DNA of 64,000 nucleotides from Paenibacillus zeisoli (GCF_003994465.1 NZ_RZNX01000003.1:401283-465282); one strand, 5' to 3'; shown: positions 25,229 to 33,762, counted from the first letter of the stretch. Numbers and translations are program-made. Notes: generated by a model not told the origin, from the sequence alone.

Positions 25229-26455
25229 TTAGCTGTACCAGATTCGCTTGCCTTTTACCGCACTGCTCCTGTTGCCATTGGCCGGTCCATGGCCACGGAG
25301 AACCTGAATCTCGCCTAAAATACCCGATCGGATCATCTCACCAAGCTCCGGTATACGGCCTTCAACCTCATGGCCGATTTGCTTCATGAGCGCAGGGCTA
25401 AGCTCTTCACTATCGATGTGAAGGCGGAGTGTATTTCCCGCAACCTCTACAGCTAACCCTGCCTTGCCCGCATGCGCATACACCACGTTCTCGATGTCAT
25501 AGATGCTGATCTTCTCCCCATGCTTCAGATCGGGGCCGATTCGCCGGACCAGGCTCTTGAAGCTCTGCCTAAGGCAGCCGTCCACCAGGATCGGCCGCAG
25601 ATCCCGGACTACATCATAAGTTACATACCGCACAACGGGGAAAGCCTCCCGAACCGAAGAAGTCAGAACCAGTACCTGTTCCCCCTCAGGCAGGGGCTGA
25701 AGATCCTCACCTAGCTCCTCCGTATCAATTCCCTCCGCCCACAGCCCCTCTGTCACGATGTAACGATCATGGGCATAAGAGTAATAAGCGATGGTTCCAA
25801 CTTCAATGGAGCCGTACGTATCGGTAATCCGATCTGCCGGGATTCGGAGCTGCTGTGCGGTTCTCTGGATCCAACCCGGCGAAGCGATCTCCCCGACCAG
25901 GATGACCTGCTTTATCCCGTAGGAGCTGGGGTCTCCTGACGCCTTGATGATGCGGTCAAGAATAGATGGCATCGTATACAGAACTTCCGGCTTCATCGCC
26001 GAGAGCTTCTCAAGATGCTGCTCTACAGGCAGCCGGAAAGAGATGGAATCCGCCTCCATGCCAAGTCCCCGGAAGACAGCGAGAGCCGTTGCCTCGGCAT
26101 GACCTGTCCCCATATCCGACAGCGCGCTCCGATAGCTGTTCCCCTGCAAAATAGCCCGGAATACCTCTTCCTTGATGGATAGATAGGCCGCTTCATCGGC
26201 ATCTGAATAATAAATCCGCTTACGCCGTCCGGAGCTTGTTCCGGACGTCTGGTACATGTGCAGCTGCCACTGCTCCGGGAACGGAAAGTCCGGGCCATAA
26301 TAGTAAGTCTCCAGATCTTCCGCCGTCACCAGAAGCGGCTGATTCAATTCACTAAATGGACTGGGTCCCGAAGGATTCCCCGAACGCGACTGAATCCAGG
26401 GGAACGACTTGTTCATCCAGTTCCATATCTCCACCACCCAGGCGGGCATATTCAT
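25229..26455 (-). CDS. PaaK-like adenylate-forming enzyme
   Basis: A 408-residue protein of the phenylacetate-CoA ligase-like branch of acyl-adenylating enzymes. The ATP motif is 'YQTSGTSSGRRKRIYY', followed by 'LYTMPSILDRI', 'VILVGEIASPGW', 'ITDTYGSIEVGTIAYYS' (the adenine-binding Tyr/Gly/Ser/Glu block) and 'VVRYVTYDVVRDL' near the hinge. The length is shorter than true PaaK and the last Lys region is atypical. ATG 26455 has AAGGAG nine bases upstream. As the first gene before sbnA-sbnB it presumably activates diaminopropionate or an acyl partner for joining to it. The product is unknown. Confidence 0.85.
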   Translation of the reverse strand: MNMPAWVVEIWNWMNKSFPWIQSRSGNPSGPSPFSELNQPLLVTAEDLETYYYGPDFPFPEQWQLHMYQTSGTSSGRRKRIYYSDADEAAYLSIKEEVFRAILQGNSYRSALSDMGTGHAEATALAVFRGLGMEADSISFRLPVEQHLEKLSAMKPEVLYTMPSILDRIIKASGDPSSYGIKQVILVGEIASPGWIQRTAQQLRIPADRITDTYGSIEVGTIAYYSYAHDRYIVTEGLWAEGIDTEELGEDLQPLPEGEQVLVLTSSVREAFPVVRYVTYDVVRDLRPILVDGCLRQSFKSLVRRIGPDLKHGEKISIYDIENVVYAHAGKAGLAVEVAGNTLRLHIDSEELSPALMKQIGHEVEGRIPELGEMIRSGILGEIQVLRGHGPANGNRSSAVKGKRIWYS

Positions 26456-26661
26456 CACAGCACACTCCTTACAGCTCACTTTCGTTCACTTTGTAGCGTA
26501 TGCATCCCCCTGCCGCTAGGTTCTGGTCTAACACATACGAGCTGCTGCCCCCATAAGATGAACAAGGACCGGAAGTCTACGCCATATAGGTTGAACTTAA
26601 GAATTACCATTCGATGAGAGTATGAAATGAATTTGAAGAAGATCAGGAAAGGGATGACAAT

Positions 26662-27447
26662 TTGAGCAAATCAAAGAGACGTGTAAAGAGTAAGCTGCTT
26701 AAACACCATATTCTGCTCTCCAGCCGTGAGCTTGCCCGTCATCTTCCGGCGATCCGTCCTTATTCCCGCAGAGCTCTGCTGAAGATGCTTCACCGCTATG
26801 GAATGGTCTATGTGAAGCCAGACAACGGTTCCATGGGAGTAGGCGTGATCCGGGTTGAAGTCCACAAAAGCTATTACAGCTACCATCAGGGTACCCATCC
26901 CGTGAAATGCCGCTCGTTCAGATCGCTCGCCGCACAGCTGCAGAGGATTACCCGGCATAAGCGGTACTTAATTCAAAAGGGAATTCATGTGCTTCGGCAC
27001 CATGGAAGGCCGTACGACTTCCGCGTTATGATTCAGCGCAGACCTGATCGCGTATGGGAACCAACAGGTACAGCCGGAAGAGTCGCCCATCCCCGCAAAG
27101 CCGTGACGAACGGCAGTCAAGGAGGCACCATCTATGACCCCATAGAGCTGCTGCGCCGCCCGGCCGGCAAGCGTGGAGCGAGAAGACTGCTGCGGCGAAT
27201 GGACCGAATGGCCCTGCTTACCTCGGCCAAGATGGCCAAACGGTATCCGTTCATGAACGAGCTGGGGCTGGATATTGCTGTAGACCGCAAGCTGAAGCCG
27301 TGGATTCTCGAAGTGAATACTCGCCCGGACCCCTGCCCTTTTACCCTGCTGCCTGACCCGTCCATGATTAACCGGATTGTGGCTTATGGCAAAGCTTACG
27401 GAAGGACCTATCCTCTTAAATGCGGCAAGGCACGTTCCGCAAGATAG
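26662..27447 (+). CDS. YheC/YheD-family ATP-grasp protein
   Basis: A 261-residue ATP-grasp protein starting at TTG 26662 after AAAGGGATG. 'VYVKPDNGSMGVGV' is the ATP-binding lysine and glycine-rich loop, 'YLIQKGIHVLRHHGRPYDFRVMIQR' in shorter form carries the nucleotide Glu/Arg region, and 'ILEVNTRPDPCPF' holds the Mg-binding Glu-x-Asn. YheC and YheD are spore-coat-associated proteins in B. subtilis; other relatives ligate amino acids or short peptides. It is divergent from the diaminopropionate cassette, which leaves open whether it acts in spores or on that product. Confidence 0.85.
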   Translation: MSKSKRRVKSKLLKHHILLSSRELARHLPAIRPYSRRALLKMLHRYGMVYVKPDNGSMGVGVIRVEVHKSYYSYHQGTHPVKCRSFRSLAAQLQRITRHKRYLIQKGIHVLRHHGRPYDFRVMIQRRPDRVWEPTGTAGRVAHPRKAVTNGSQGGTIYDPIELLRRPAGKRGARRLLRRMDRMALLTSAKMAKRYPFMNELGLDIAVDRKLKPWILEVNTRPDPCPFTLLPDPSMINRIVAYGKAYGRTYPLKCGKARSAR

Positions 27448-27526
27448 TGCGCGAGCCGCTGCACCTCCTTGGCTATCTGAAGTCCGGAGATTGCGCCGCG
27501 GCGATGCACTTAATTCCGTTCATACA

Positions 27527-27558
27527 CAAAGAAGAGACCTCTCAAGGTCTCTTCTTTG
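27527..27558. terminator. Bidirectional terminator
   Basis: A perfect 14-base stem (CAAAGAAGAGACCT and complement) with a 4-base loop, between the convergent ATP-grasp and acyl-CoA dehydrogenase genes. The rest of the 27448-27794 gap shows no gene, RNA motif or other clear structure. Confidence 0.85.
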
Positions 27559-27794
27559 ATCGTTCCTATAGAACCCTCTATATTATGTTCGTTGTCCAGA
27601 GTGGAGTTTGCTCTCTCACACACCAATATCCGTGACCCTCCAGAAGGGCCCCAATCAGCATGGGTAATGCACCAGGAAGTTCTCACCAAGTTGTTAGCTT
27701 GCTCTCTATGATCAGTATAGTAAAGCTCCCTTTCCTGCTCTGTTCCTACCCTTACATTAATCTTAAAACTCAGCTAACTACTGATCCCTGAAGC

Positions 27795-28964
27795 TTATCT
27801 CTTCGCCTGCTCGATGGCGGATAATGCAATTTTGTTCAGGGTGGCATCGTCCATAGGCGGATTATGCAGTCCGGCCCTTACATCCCGGTAGTAACGCTGG
27901 AGCGGGTTATCATTCTGAAGGCTTCGAATGCCTACTACCCGCATCGCCTTGTCCACGATAGAAATCGCCGAATTGGTAACGACGAGCTTGGCGGCGCCTA
28001 GCTCCGTGCTCAAATGGGCTCTGCGGGCTTCATCGTCATAGGCCTCTGCCACACTGTATAAGAAATGCCTTGCCTTCATTAGCTCCAGATCAATCTCGCC
28101 CAGCAGATGCTGCACGTTCGGAAGCTGACTGATCGGCCCGCTAATGCTGTTCGGCGTGTACTCGTTGGCAAAATTCAAGGCATAGTCCCTTGCCGCCTGG
28201 GCGATGCCCAGATAGCAGGCCGGAATGTGGAGCAACCAGGCATTCAACTGGCCTCCCGGACTCGCAGGTACCCGCTTAGGTCCAAGCTCAACAAGCTGAT
28301 CTGCACCCACGGTGACGTGATCAAGAACAAGATCATGGCTCCCCGTTCCCCGAAGCGACATGGTATCCCACGTCTCCTCGATGCGCAGTCCTTCCAGATC
28401 CCTGTGCAGCAGGAACTGCCCGATTGTCTGCTCCTCTTCAATCCAGGCCGATACGATGAAATAGGTCAGAACCGGGGACAAGGTCGTGAAAATTTTGCGT
28501 CCCGAGATCACCCAGCTGTCACCTTTCTTCACCGCGGTTGTTCCCGGGCGTCCGCCTCTCGTTGGACTTCCCGTCTGCGCCTCGCTGGCTGCCCGGTTAA
28601 GCAGGGCCCCCTTCTGGACTTCCTGCGCGATAAATTCCAGCTTGTCCTGTGTCCAGAGCTGCTTCTCGAATAGTTCCCCTACCACGGACAGGTGCCAGCC
28701 AAGGGACAATGCAGTGGAAGCATCGAAGCTGGCCAGCGTCTCCTGGAGAAGAATCATATCATACACCCCCAGCCCGTAGCCTCCATAGGAAGCGGGCAGA
28801 GTTGACCGTGTATACCCAAGCTCCGTTAATTCCTGTATATTGTCCACCGGGAAAATACCCAGCTTGTCGATCCGGTCCGCCCTCTCCTTGAACGCGGCTT
28901 CCTTCTGATGCAGTTTCTCCAGCCATTCACGCTGGGATTCATTTCGTATGAATAAATTCAACAT
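27795..28964 (-). CDS. Acyl-CoA dehydrogenase family protein
   Basis: A 389-residue flavoprotein. 'LPASYGGYGLGVYDMILLQETLA' in shortened form is the N-terminal helical domain; 'RAASEAQTGSP' and 'WVISGRKIFTTLSP' mark the FAD-binding middle domain; 'DTMSLRGTGSHDLVL' and 'QLPNVQHLLGEIDLELMKARH' lead into the C-terminal helical domain ('KAMRVVGIRSL...NPLQRYYRD'). The usual catalytic Glu near the C-terminus is not obvious, as in FMN/DszC-SfnB-like relatives, so it could be a monooxygenase rather than a beta-oxidation enzyme. It is monocistronic and on the same strand as, but 1.3 kb away from, the paaK-like cassette. Confidence 0.87.
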   Translation of the reverse strand: MLNLFIRNESQREWLEKLHQKEAAFKERADRIDKLGIFPVDNIQELTELGYTRSTLPASYGGYGLGVYDMILLQETLASFDASTALSLGWHLSVVGELFEKQLWTQDKLEFIAQEVQKGALLNRAASEAQTGSPTRGGRPGTTAVKKGDSWVISGRKIFTTLSPVLTYFIVSAWIEEEQTIGQFLLHRDLEGLRIEETWDTMSLRGTGSHDLVLDHVTVGADQLVELGPKRVPASPGGQLNAWLLHIPACYLGIAQAARDYALNFANEYTPNSISGPISQLPNVQHLLGEIDLELMKARHFLYSVAEAYDDEARRAHLSTELGAAKLVVTNSAISIVDKAMRVVGIRSLQNDNPLQRYYRDVRAGLHNPPMDDATLNKIALSAIEQAKR

Positions 28965-29108
28965 GTGTCCGCCCCCTGATTGTCTATTAGCCGATAAATC
29001 CGATAGATTTTTATGAATTAGATGTTATTTCTCTTAGACATCATTGTCAAGGAATTATCATGCCATGACTAGGACTGCTCACAACTGGATTTGACCTGAA
29101 GAAGGCGG

Positions 29109-29528
29109 TCATCGCCACGCTGCAATGAGCAGAACAGACAATCCAAGGAACAAGCACAAAGGGGAAAAGAAAACACTATCCATGCGGGCAAAGGTCGTGC
29201 CTTTTGTCTTCTTGAAGAACCCCACCCAGCGGAAATCTCCGATGGCCCTGAGCGTGAACACAGCTCCAATCAGCCATCCTCCGATCCGCAGTAAAACTTC
29301 CGGGAACAAGACAGGCTTAACCGCCCCTAGTTCCAATACCAGCCAAGCCGCCAGAGCCAGCAGCAGGGCTACCACGCCTGTACTTATTGCGGATGGGCGA
29401 AAGAGCGGCTCCTCCCCCCTGCTCGGAATCGCGGCGGTCGTCCCCCACCGCCCTCCAAAGATCCAATAGATATGCAGGGCGCTTAAGATAAATAGAATAA
29501 GAGCGATAACCACGCTCAGAACGTCCAT
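29109..29528 (-). other. Nested in-frame start encoding DUF3995 alone (139 residues)
   Basis: ATG 29528 has AAAGGAG seven bases upstream and would give a protein of normal DUF3995 length with the usual N-terminal membrane helix. The upstream part reads through in frame without a stop codon. Either the longer gene is a recent fusion by loss of a stop codon or two products are made from one frame. Confidence 0.5.
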
Positions 29529-30098
29529 AACCGTACTCCTTTCATAGCTGTAAAAGCTTGCTTTTTCGGGGAAATTGATTATTGTGCTGTGATTGCCATC
29601 CCATTTTAAATATAAATAGCTGTAACTCAAAATTTTACGGGCCTCCTCTTGACTGGGGCTGTCTGTCTTCAACAACACATGGAAGGATACCGTACATGTC
29701 CTGAAGGGAGGTACTTCAATATATTGCGCATCTCTGGAATACAGGATGATCTGATTCATATTTGCCAGGACAGGATCCAGGTCGAGATACAGATTCCTCA
29801 TCTTCATATAATCTGTATTTCTTATTGTTAGGGTGAGGGTTACGAAGGTGTATCCTGACGGATCACCCAGCGTCGCGGGGTCCCGAAGCATAACAAGCTC
29901 ATGGGGCAGCCAATCTCTAGCGTGGTTCTTTAACGCATTGAAGGTTTGCTCATTATTTATGGCGGGCGTGATCGTCGTATGGAGCTCCTCCAATTTAGGC
30001 TTAAGGAACTGGAACGAAATGACGCCCTTATTGGAATAGTCCAGTATGAGGGCAAGAATAAATATGACTGCAATAGAGATGATGAAGCGTTTTGGCAT
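29109..30098 (-). CDS. Membrane protein: extracytoplasmic domain in frame with DUF3995
   Basis: A 329-residue ORF from ATG 30098 (GGGAGAG upstream). Residues 1-30 hold one membrane segment; residues about 35-185 form an unknown, probably extracytoplasmic domain ('GYTFVTLTLTIRNTDY' looks like an immunoglobulin-type strand pair). From residue 191 the sequence is a complete DUF3995 protein: 'HIYWIFGGRWG' and 'FRWVGFFKKTKGT' with four membrane segments. A ribosome site (AAAGGAG, 7 bases) and ATG lie exactly at that boundary (29528), so the DUF3995 part may also be made alone. No function is known for either part. Confidence 0.75.
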   Translation of the reverse strand: MPKRFIISIAVIFILALILDYSNKGVISFQFLKPKLEELHTTITPAINNEQTFNALKNHARDWLPHELVMLRDPATLGDPSGYTFVTLTLTIRNTDYMKMRNLYLDLDPVLANMNQIILYSRDAQYIEVPPFRTCTVSFHVLLKTDSPSQEEARKILSYSYLYLKWDGNHSTIINFPEKASFYSYERSTVMDVLSVVIALILFILSALHIYWIFGGRWGTTAAIPSRGEEPLFRPSAISTGVVALLLALAAWLVLELGAVKPVLFPEVLLRIGGWLIGAVFTLRAIGDFRWVGFFKKTKGTTFARMDSVFFSPLCLFLGLSVLLIAAWR

Positions 30099-30174
30099 GT
30101 TCAGCTCTCCCAACATTTTACAAACCAAATATAACACACATTGGTGTGCTTCAAATAGATATGTATCGATGTAT

Positions 30175-30190
30175 AATTGTTATAACGATT
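30175..30190. promoter_or_regulatory. Palindromic operator candidate of the AbrB/Doc module
   Basis: AATTGTTATAACGATT has one mismatch between arms and overlaps a -10 element (TATAAT, 30172-30177) 30-40 bases upstream of the antitoxin start. AbrB-type antitoxins commonly autorepress at such sites. Confidence 0.5.
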
Positions 30191-30218
30191 CAATAATATA
30201 GCAAGGAGGGAGTTCAGG

Positions 30219-30482
30219 ATGAGTAGGGTGAATGACATGGAGAGAAAAGTAACCAAATTCGGGAATAGTCTCGGAATTACAATGACAGAAGCATTAAAGC
30301 AGGTGGGCCTTGATCTCGGTGACACCGTTCAGATCGAGGTTAATCAAGCAAGTGGGGAGATCGTAATTAAAAAAGCTAATAAAGTATCCTTGCCGGACGA
30401 GATTAGCCCTGACTTTCTAGATAGTCTAACTGAAGTAATCCATGATTATGATCAGACTCTAAAAGGATTAAAGGATAGATGA
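30219..30482 (+). CDS. AbrB/MazE-type antitoxin
   Basis: An 87-residue protein with a swapped-hairpin AbrB DNA-binding domain: 'RKVTKFGNSLGITMTEALKQ' in part, then 'LGDTVQIEV' and 'GEIVIKK'. The acidic C-terminal half ('LPDEISPDFLDSL') would wrap the toxin, as in Phd or MazE-like partners. ATG 30219 has AAGGAGGG upstream. The stop overlaps the start of the Doc gene by four bases, the typical layout of type II toxin-antitoxin operons with the antitoxin first. Confidence 0.88.
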   Translation: MSRVNDMERKVTKFGNSLGITMTEALKQVGLDLGDTVQIEVNQASGEIVIKKANKVSLPDEISPDFLDSLTEVIHDYDQTLKGLKDR

Positions 30483-30877
30483 ACATACGTTACTTGACCG
30501 TCCAAGAGGTCATTGCCATTAATGTGGCCATGATTCAAAGGTACAGTGAGGGTGAATTAGTCGGGATAAAGGACTCCAGCATGCTAGAGTCCGCTGTGCT
30601 AAGGCCCCAGTCATCTGCCTTTGCAGAAGATGCGTATGCTACTATTGCCCAGAAAGCAGCTGCCTTGTTTGAATCCCTTGGCCAAAACCATCCATTTCAC
30701 AATGCTAACAAAAGAACCGCTTTTACGGCACTTGTGATCTTTCTGCGATACAACGGCCTCCATTTTAAGATGGAGACCAGGGCAGCCGAAGATCTGACCG
30801 TGGATATGGTCAATCATAAGTACAACTTTGAGCAGCTTGTCTCCATTATTGAATCACATTCCTTGAAGGTTAAATAG
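30479..30877 (+). CDS. doc: Doc-type Fic-domain toxin (death on curing)
   Basis: A 132-residue Doc-like protein. The Fic/Doc active-site motif is 'HPFHNANKRTA', matching HxFx(D/N)ANKR of Doc kinases, which phosphorylate EF-Tu; 'YLTVQEVIAIN' is the standard N-terminus. All catalytic positions (His, Asn, Lys, Arg) are present, so the toxin looks active. It overlaps the AbrB-type antitoxin gene by four bases and has its own terminator at 30933. Confidence 0.9.
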   Translation: MNIRYLTVQEVIAINVAMIQRYSEGELVGIKDSSMLESAVLRPQSSAFAEDAYATIAQKAAALFESLGQNHPFHNANKRTAFTALVIFLRYNGLHFKMETRAAEDLTVDMVNHKYNFEQLVSIIESHSLKVK

Positions 30878-30932
30878 AAAACACTTACTTATCTGGCTTA
30901 GGTGGTATAGATAGCTAACCCGTATGAGAAGC

Positions 30933-30959
30933 AATAACCCGCTCCAGGAGCGGGTTATT
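30933..30959. terminator. Terminator between the TA module and the DUF4179 gene
   Basis: AATAACCCGCTC and its complement with a 3-base loop, followed by TTC; serves converging transcription. Confidence 0.75.
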
Positions 30960-30965
30960 TCATGC

Positions 30966-31955
30966 TTATTTAATGGGTACACGGGGGCTGATTTCCTTAC
31001 CGTTCTTGTCCTCGGCCACGATCCAGTAGGTCTCTTTCTTGAGATCCAGAGGACCATAACGGTGATAAGTGCGTTCTCCGCTTATTTTGGATTCATAAAA
31101 TTGAAGTTCCTTTATCTTTCCGCCTTTGGATACCAGCCTGATCCAGAAGGAACCGATTTTAGCTTGGCTCACATCGTAATAGAGCGTTGTCGAGACAGGG
31201 GAACTCACGACCTTATTAATTGTAACCGTTCCCCCATGCTTGAGAGGGAGAGGTTTATTGATTTCATAGGTAACCGTGTCTTTCTGCATCTGCTTGGTGG
31301 AGACACGGACATCAAACACCCAGGGTTTATCTATTACAACCTTTTCGTCTTTCCTGACGCTATTATATGAGATCTTAAACTGAAGTTGATCCCCCTTAGG
31401 AAAATGAGGCAGAGTATTTAATGGCACATCCCCGGTTATTGTGTAGGCGCCATCGTTCTCTCTGCCAATCGATTGTGTTAAATAGGGATCCCGTGCCTCT
31501 TCTCCATTTATAAATATAGTGGGTTTGAGGACTTCTAGATCAAATCTGTTTATCCTCTTGTTAGGCTCCAATGTGGCACTAATCAATAGACGATCCGTAT
31601 CGACCAGAACTTCGTTCAAGGTCATCCTGCCATAGGCATTCTCGGCCGTTTCGCCAACGGTCGTCTTATAATTGGATAAGTCCGGCGGGTGATCCACTTG
31701 GATGAAGCTCTCAATTAATTGGTAGACTAGCGGCATTTTGGCCAGCGCCGTACCGCTTAGCGGGATTATTAGACTTGCTAGGAGAACCATAGCGCCTGCC
31801 AGTCCCACCCACTTGATCATGGAAGGAGTTCTGCGCTTTGGAAGCTTGCGAAGCACGCGCTTTTCCCATCTTTTCCGCTCTATCTCGGTCAGCATCTCTT
31901 CCTCATACGCCGATACATCGATCCGTACATTATTTAACTCTTCATATAAGGACAT
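30966..31955 (-). CDS. DUF4179 anti-sigma-factor-like membrane protein
   Basis: A 329-residue single-pass membrane protein. The cytoplasmic N-terminal 45 residues are charged ('IERKRWEKRVLRKLPKRR'), then comes one membrane helix ('MIKWVGLAGAMVLLASLII'), then a large extracellular part with the DUF4179 pattern ('RMTLNEVLVDTDRLLISATL'). It follows an ECF sigma gene by three bases, so it very likely holds that sigma factor at the membrane until a surface signal is sensed. Start ATG 31955 has AAGAGGTG upstream. The extracellular signal is unknown. Confidence 0.87.
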   Translation of the reverse strand: MSLYEELNNVRIDVSAYEEEMLTEIERKRWEKRVLRKLPKRRTPSMIKWVGLAGAMVLLASLIIPLSGTALAKMPLVYQLIESFIQVDHPPDLSNYKTTVGETAENAYGRMTLNEVLVDTDRLLISATLEPNKRINRFDLEVLKPTIFINGEEARDPYLTQSIGRENDGAYTITGDVPLNTLPHFPKGDQLQFKISYNSVRKDEKVVIDKPWVFDVRVSTKQMQKDTVTYEINKPLPLKHGGTVTINKVVSSPVSTTLYYDVSQAKIGSFWIRLVSKGGKIKELQFYESKISGERTYHRYGPLDLKKETYWIVAEDKNGKEISPRVPIK

Positions 31956-31958
31956 CTA

Positions 31959-32498
31959 CTACACCTCTTTATTTGAAATGAACAGCTGTCTCAGCTTCTT
32001 CCGTCCGCGCGAAAGCTTATTATGGATCCAGGATTCTTGTACTTTCATCTCGGTTGCCATTTCGCGGGAAGGCACGCCCTCCAAGTAATATTTCACGAAA
32101 ATCTCCCGTTCTACTTGAGATAGGTGACACAGCACCTCATCAATATCCTGATGAGGCAGCACCGGCTCCGCCTTAAATAAATCATCCGTTATTTCAGTAT
32201 GGGTGATTTGGCTCTGATTTCTTATAATTTTGCGCTGATAATCTATAGCACGGTATTTCGCAATCGCTGCAATCCACTGTTTGAACGAATTCTTCTCAGG
32301 ATCAAAAGAGTCAATATTCTGCCACGCCGCCAGCAGCACATCGTCCAGGCATTCCTCGTACTCCTGCTGATTGTAGTGGACAAAGCGCCTGATAATGGCC
32401 GAAAGCAGCCCGCCATAGGTTTGAATAATAGAAGCGATAGCTCTCTCATCGCGCCTCCTGATTTGCTCTACGAGGTCTTCCTCAGATATTGTATACAA
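31959..32498 (-). CDS. ECF-type sigma-70 factor
   Basis: A 179-residue sigma factor. Region 2 is visible as 'ECLDDVLLAAWQNIDSFDPEKN' in part and 'FKQWIAAIAKYRAIDYQRK'; region 4 as 'LSQVEREIFVKYYLEGVPSREMA' in part followed by 'VQESWIHNKLSRGRKKLRQLF', the DNA-binding helix-turn-helix. Start is TTG 32498 after GGGAGGGC. It forms an operon with the DUF4179 protein, the standard sigma/anti-sigma arrangement in Bacillus and Paenibacillus. The target regulon is unknown; such systems often respond to envelope stress. Confidence 0.92.
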   Translation of the reverse strand: MYTISEEDLVEQIRRRDERAIASIIQTYGGLLSAIIRRFVHYNQQEYEECLDDVLLAAWQNIDSFDPEKNSFKQWIAAIAKYRAIDYQRKIIRNQSQITHTEITDDLFKAEPVLPHQDIDEVLCHLSQVEREIFVKYYLEGVPSREMATEMKVQESWIHNKLSRGRKKLRQLFISNKEV

Positions 32499-32604
32499 GA
32501 AAAGCTGCCCTCCCTCACTTTGTTCCCGGTATCTATTAGGTAATACGAATGTAAAGTGCTAAACCATATCTTATATTTCCTCCCTCGGCAAGTCTGCTCT
32601 CAAA

Positions 32605-32635
32605 CAAAAAGTAGCTGCCTCTGGGAGGCAGCTAC
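32605..32635 (-). terminator. Terminator of the LytTR-DUF3021 operon
   Basis: GTAGCTGCCTC/GAGGCAGCTAC with a 3-base loop; TTTTTG follows on the minus strand. Confidence 0.9.
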
Positions 32636-32656
32636 GTCAACGTACTAGAATGAAGT

Positions 32657-33067
32657 CTACTTCAGTATTTTGTTCAATTCTTCAGCCGTCTTCTTGCTAT
32701 CCATTTTGGCGTAGAAATAAAATGCAATCGTATGTAGAAACACAGATAATACCACCATTCCCGGCACCCACGGCAGGATCAGGTCGAACATCTCTTTTGA
32801 GAACAACCAGACAGCAGCAAGTCCACCTAGCATGTTAAGAACGGAAGAGATAAGAATATTCCACACTGGCTTAAGAGAGAAGTAGTTCCAAAGCGCATTA
32901 TACATCACTCCAAATAGCCCAGCCGAGATTACCGCAATACCCGCGACATTCCATAAATAAAGCATGCTGATCGTTTGATCCTTAAGAAAGAGGGTCATAA
33001 GCAAGGTTACCCATAGTGATGTAATGGTGAATACCTCGAAAAAGTTTTGTTTCAACTGGTTGATCAT
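32657..33067 (-). CDS. DUF3021 membrane protein
   Basis: A 136-residue protein with four membrane segments ('LWVTLLMTLFLKDQTI', 'VAGIAVISAGLFGVMY', 'ISSVLNMLGGLAAVWLF', 'MVVLSVFLHTIAFYFY'). It overlaps the upstream LytTR gene by four bases (ATGA). LytTR-DUF3021 pairs are widespread in Bacillota; the membrane partner is thought to hold back the LytTR regulator, as in related LytTR regulatory systems. No ABC transporter is adjacent. Confidence 0.87.
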   Translation of the reverse strand: MINQLKQNFFEVFTITSLWVTLLMTLFLKDQTISMLYLWNVAGIAVISAGLFGVMYNALWNYFSLKPVWNILISSVLNMLGGLAAVWLFSKEMFDLILPWVPGMVVLSVFLHTIAFYFYAKMDSKKTAEELNKILK

Positions 33068-33510
33068 TTATATTTCCCCCTGAATTGTTTGATGTAATGG
33101 CGACTTACAAAATAACTGGAATTATTGGTCAAGACTACCCGAATCCTGGCATGCTCTGTTGAGAAGAATTCCTTGATGTACTTCGTGTTGATGAGGGTCT
33201 GGTTGTTGATCCTCATGAAGTCCGATTCATCCAGTTCTTCTTCCACAAGCTTGAGCCGTTTGCTCAGCAGATACATTTCTCCGTTAAGCTCATGTACACA
33301 GCACATCCGATCCTCGGATTGAATTGCCGCAATGGAGTTTAACGAAATTTGAACATTTCGGTCATTTTTCGCGTTAATGACTACGATTTGTCTGTCACAG
33401 CCACTGAGAACTTCTTCTATACTGCTCCAGGATCCCTTTTCCTCGGGGTGGGTAGAGACTTTGGCAATGTTTCTATTGATTGTTGAGTCGGCTTCAAAAA
33501 TAACCTTCAA
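33064..33510 (-). CDS. LytTR-domain DNA-binding regulator
   Basis: A 148-residue regulator without receiver domain. The LytTR domain covers the C-terminal 95 residues ('ISLNSIAAIQSEDRMCCV', 'DFMRINNQTLINTKYIKEFF', 'FVSRHYIKQFRGKYK'). TTG 33510 is chosen because AAAGGAGG lies nine bases upstream; an ATG at 33537 precedes that site. It forms a two-gene operon with the DUF3021 membrane protein that probably modulates it, and such operons usually autoregulate. Confidence 0.88.
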   Translation of the reverse strand: MKVIFEADSTINRNIAKVSTHPEEKGSWSSIEEVLSGCDRQIVVINAKNDRNVQISLNSIAAIQSEDRMCCVHELNGEMYLLSKRLKLVEEELDESDFMRINNQTLINTKYIKEFFSTEHARIRVVLTNNSSYFVSRHYIKQFRGKYK

Positions 33511-33762
33511 GCGTTGTTCCCTCCTTTCACAACCCATACTATAAGCAAACTAGTGCCAATACCACTCTTCTTCGCTTTCTTGCATTTTTTTGTAGGTTTG
33601 TTGCACGGAACACATTTCATCTCATATTCACAACAAAATCTAACCCATTTAGTAAAGTTGACACACTTTCATCTGCGGCATGTACAATAGACATATGAGG
33701 TTGGGCATATTCCCCTATTACCCCAATTATAAGCAATCATTTTAAATTCCGGAGGCTCCCCC

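Noticed and set aside
23260-26455. Diaminopropionate cassette as part of a staphyloferrin B-like siderophore cluster
   Set aside because: No IucA/IucC-type synthetases, decarboxylase, exporter or ferric-siderophore uptake genes are adjacent, and no Fur-like palindrome was seen upstream.
27559-27794. Riboswitch or T-box leader upstream of the minus-strand region
   Set aside because: It lies downstream of both neighbouring genes, and no T-box or other aptamer core could be recognised.
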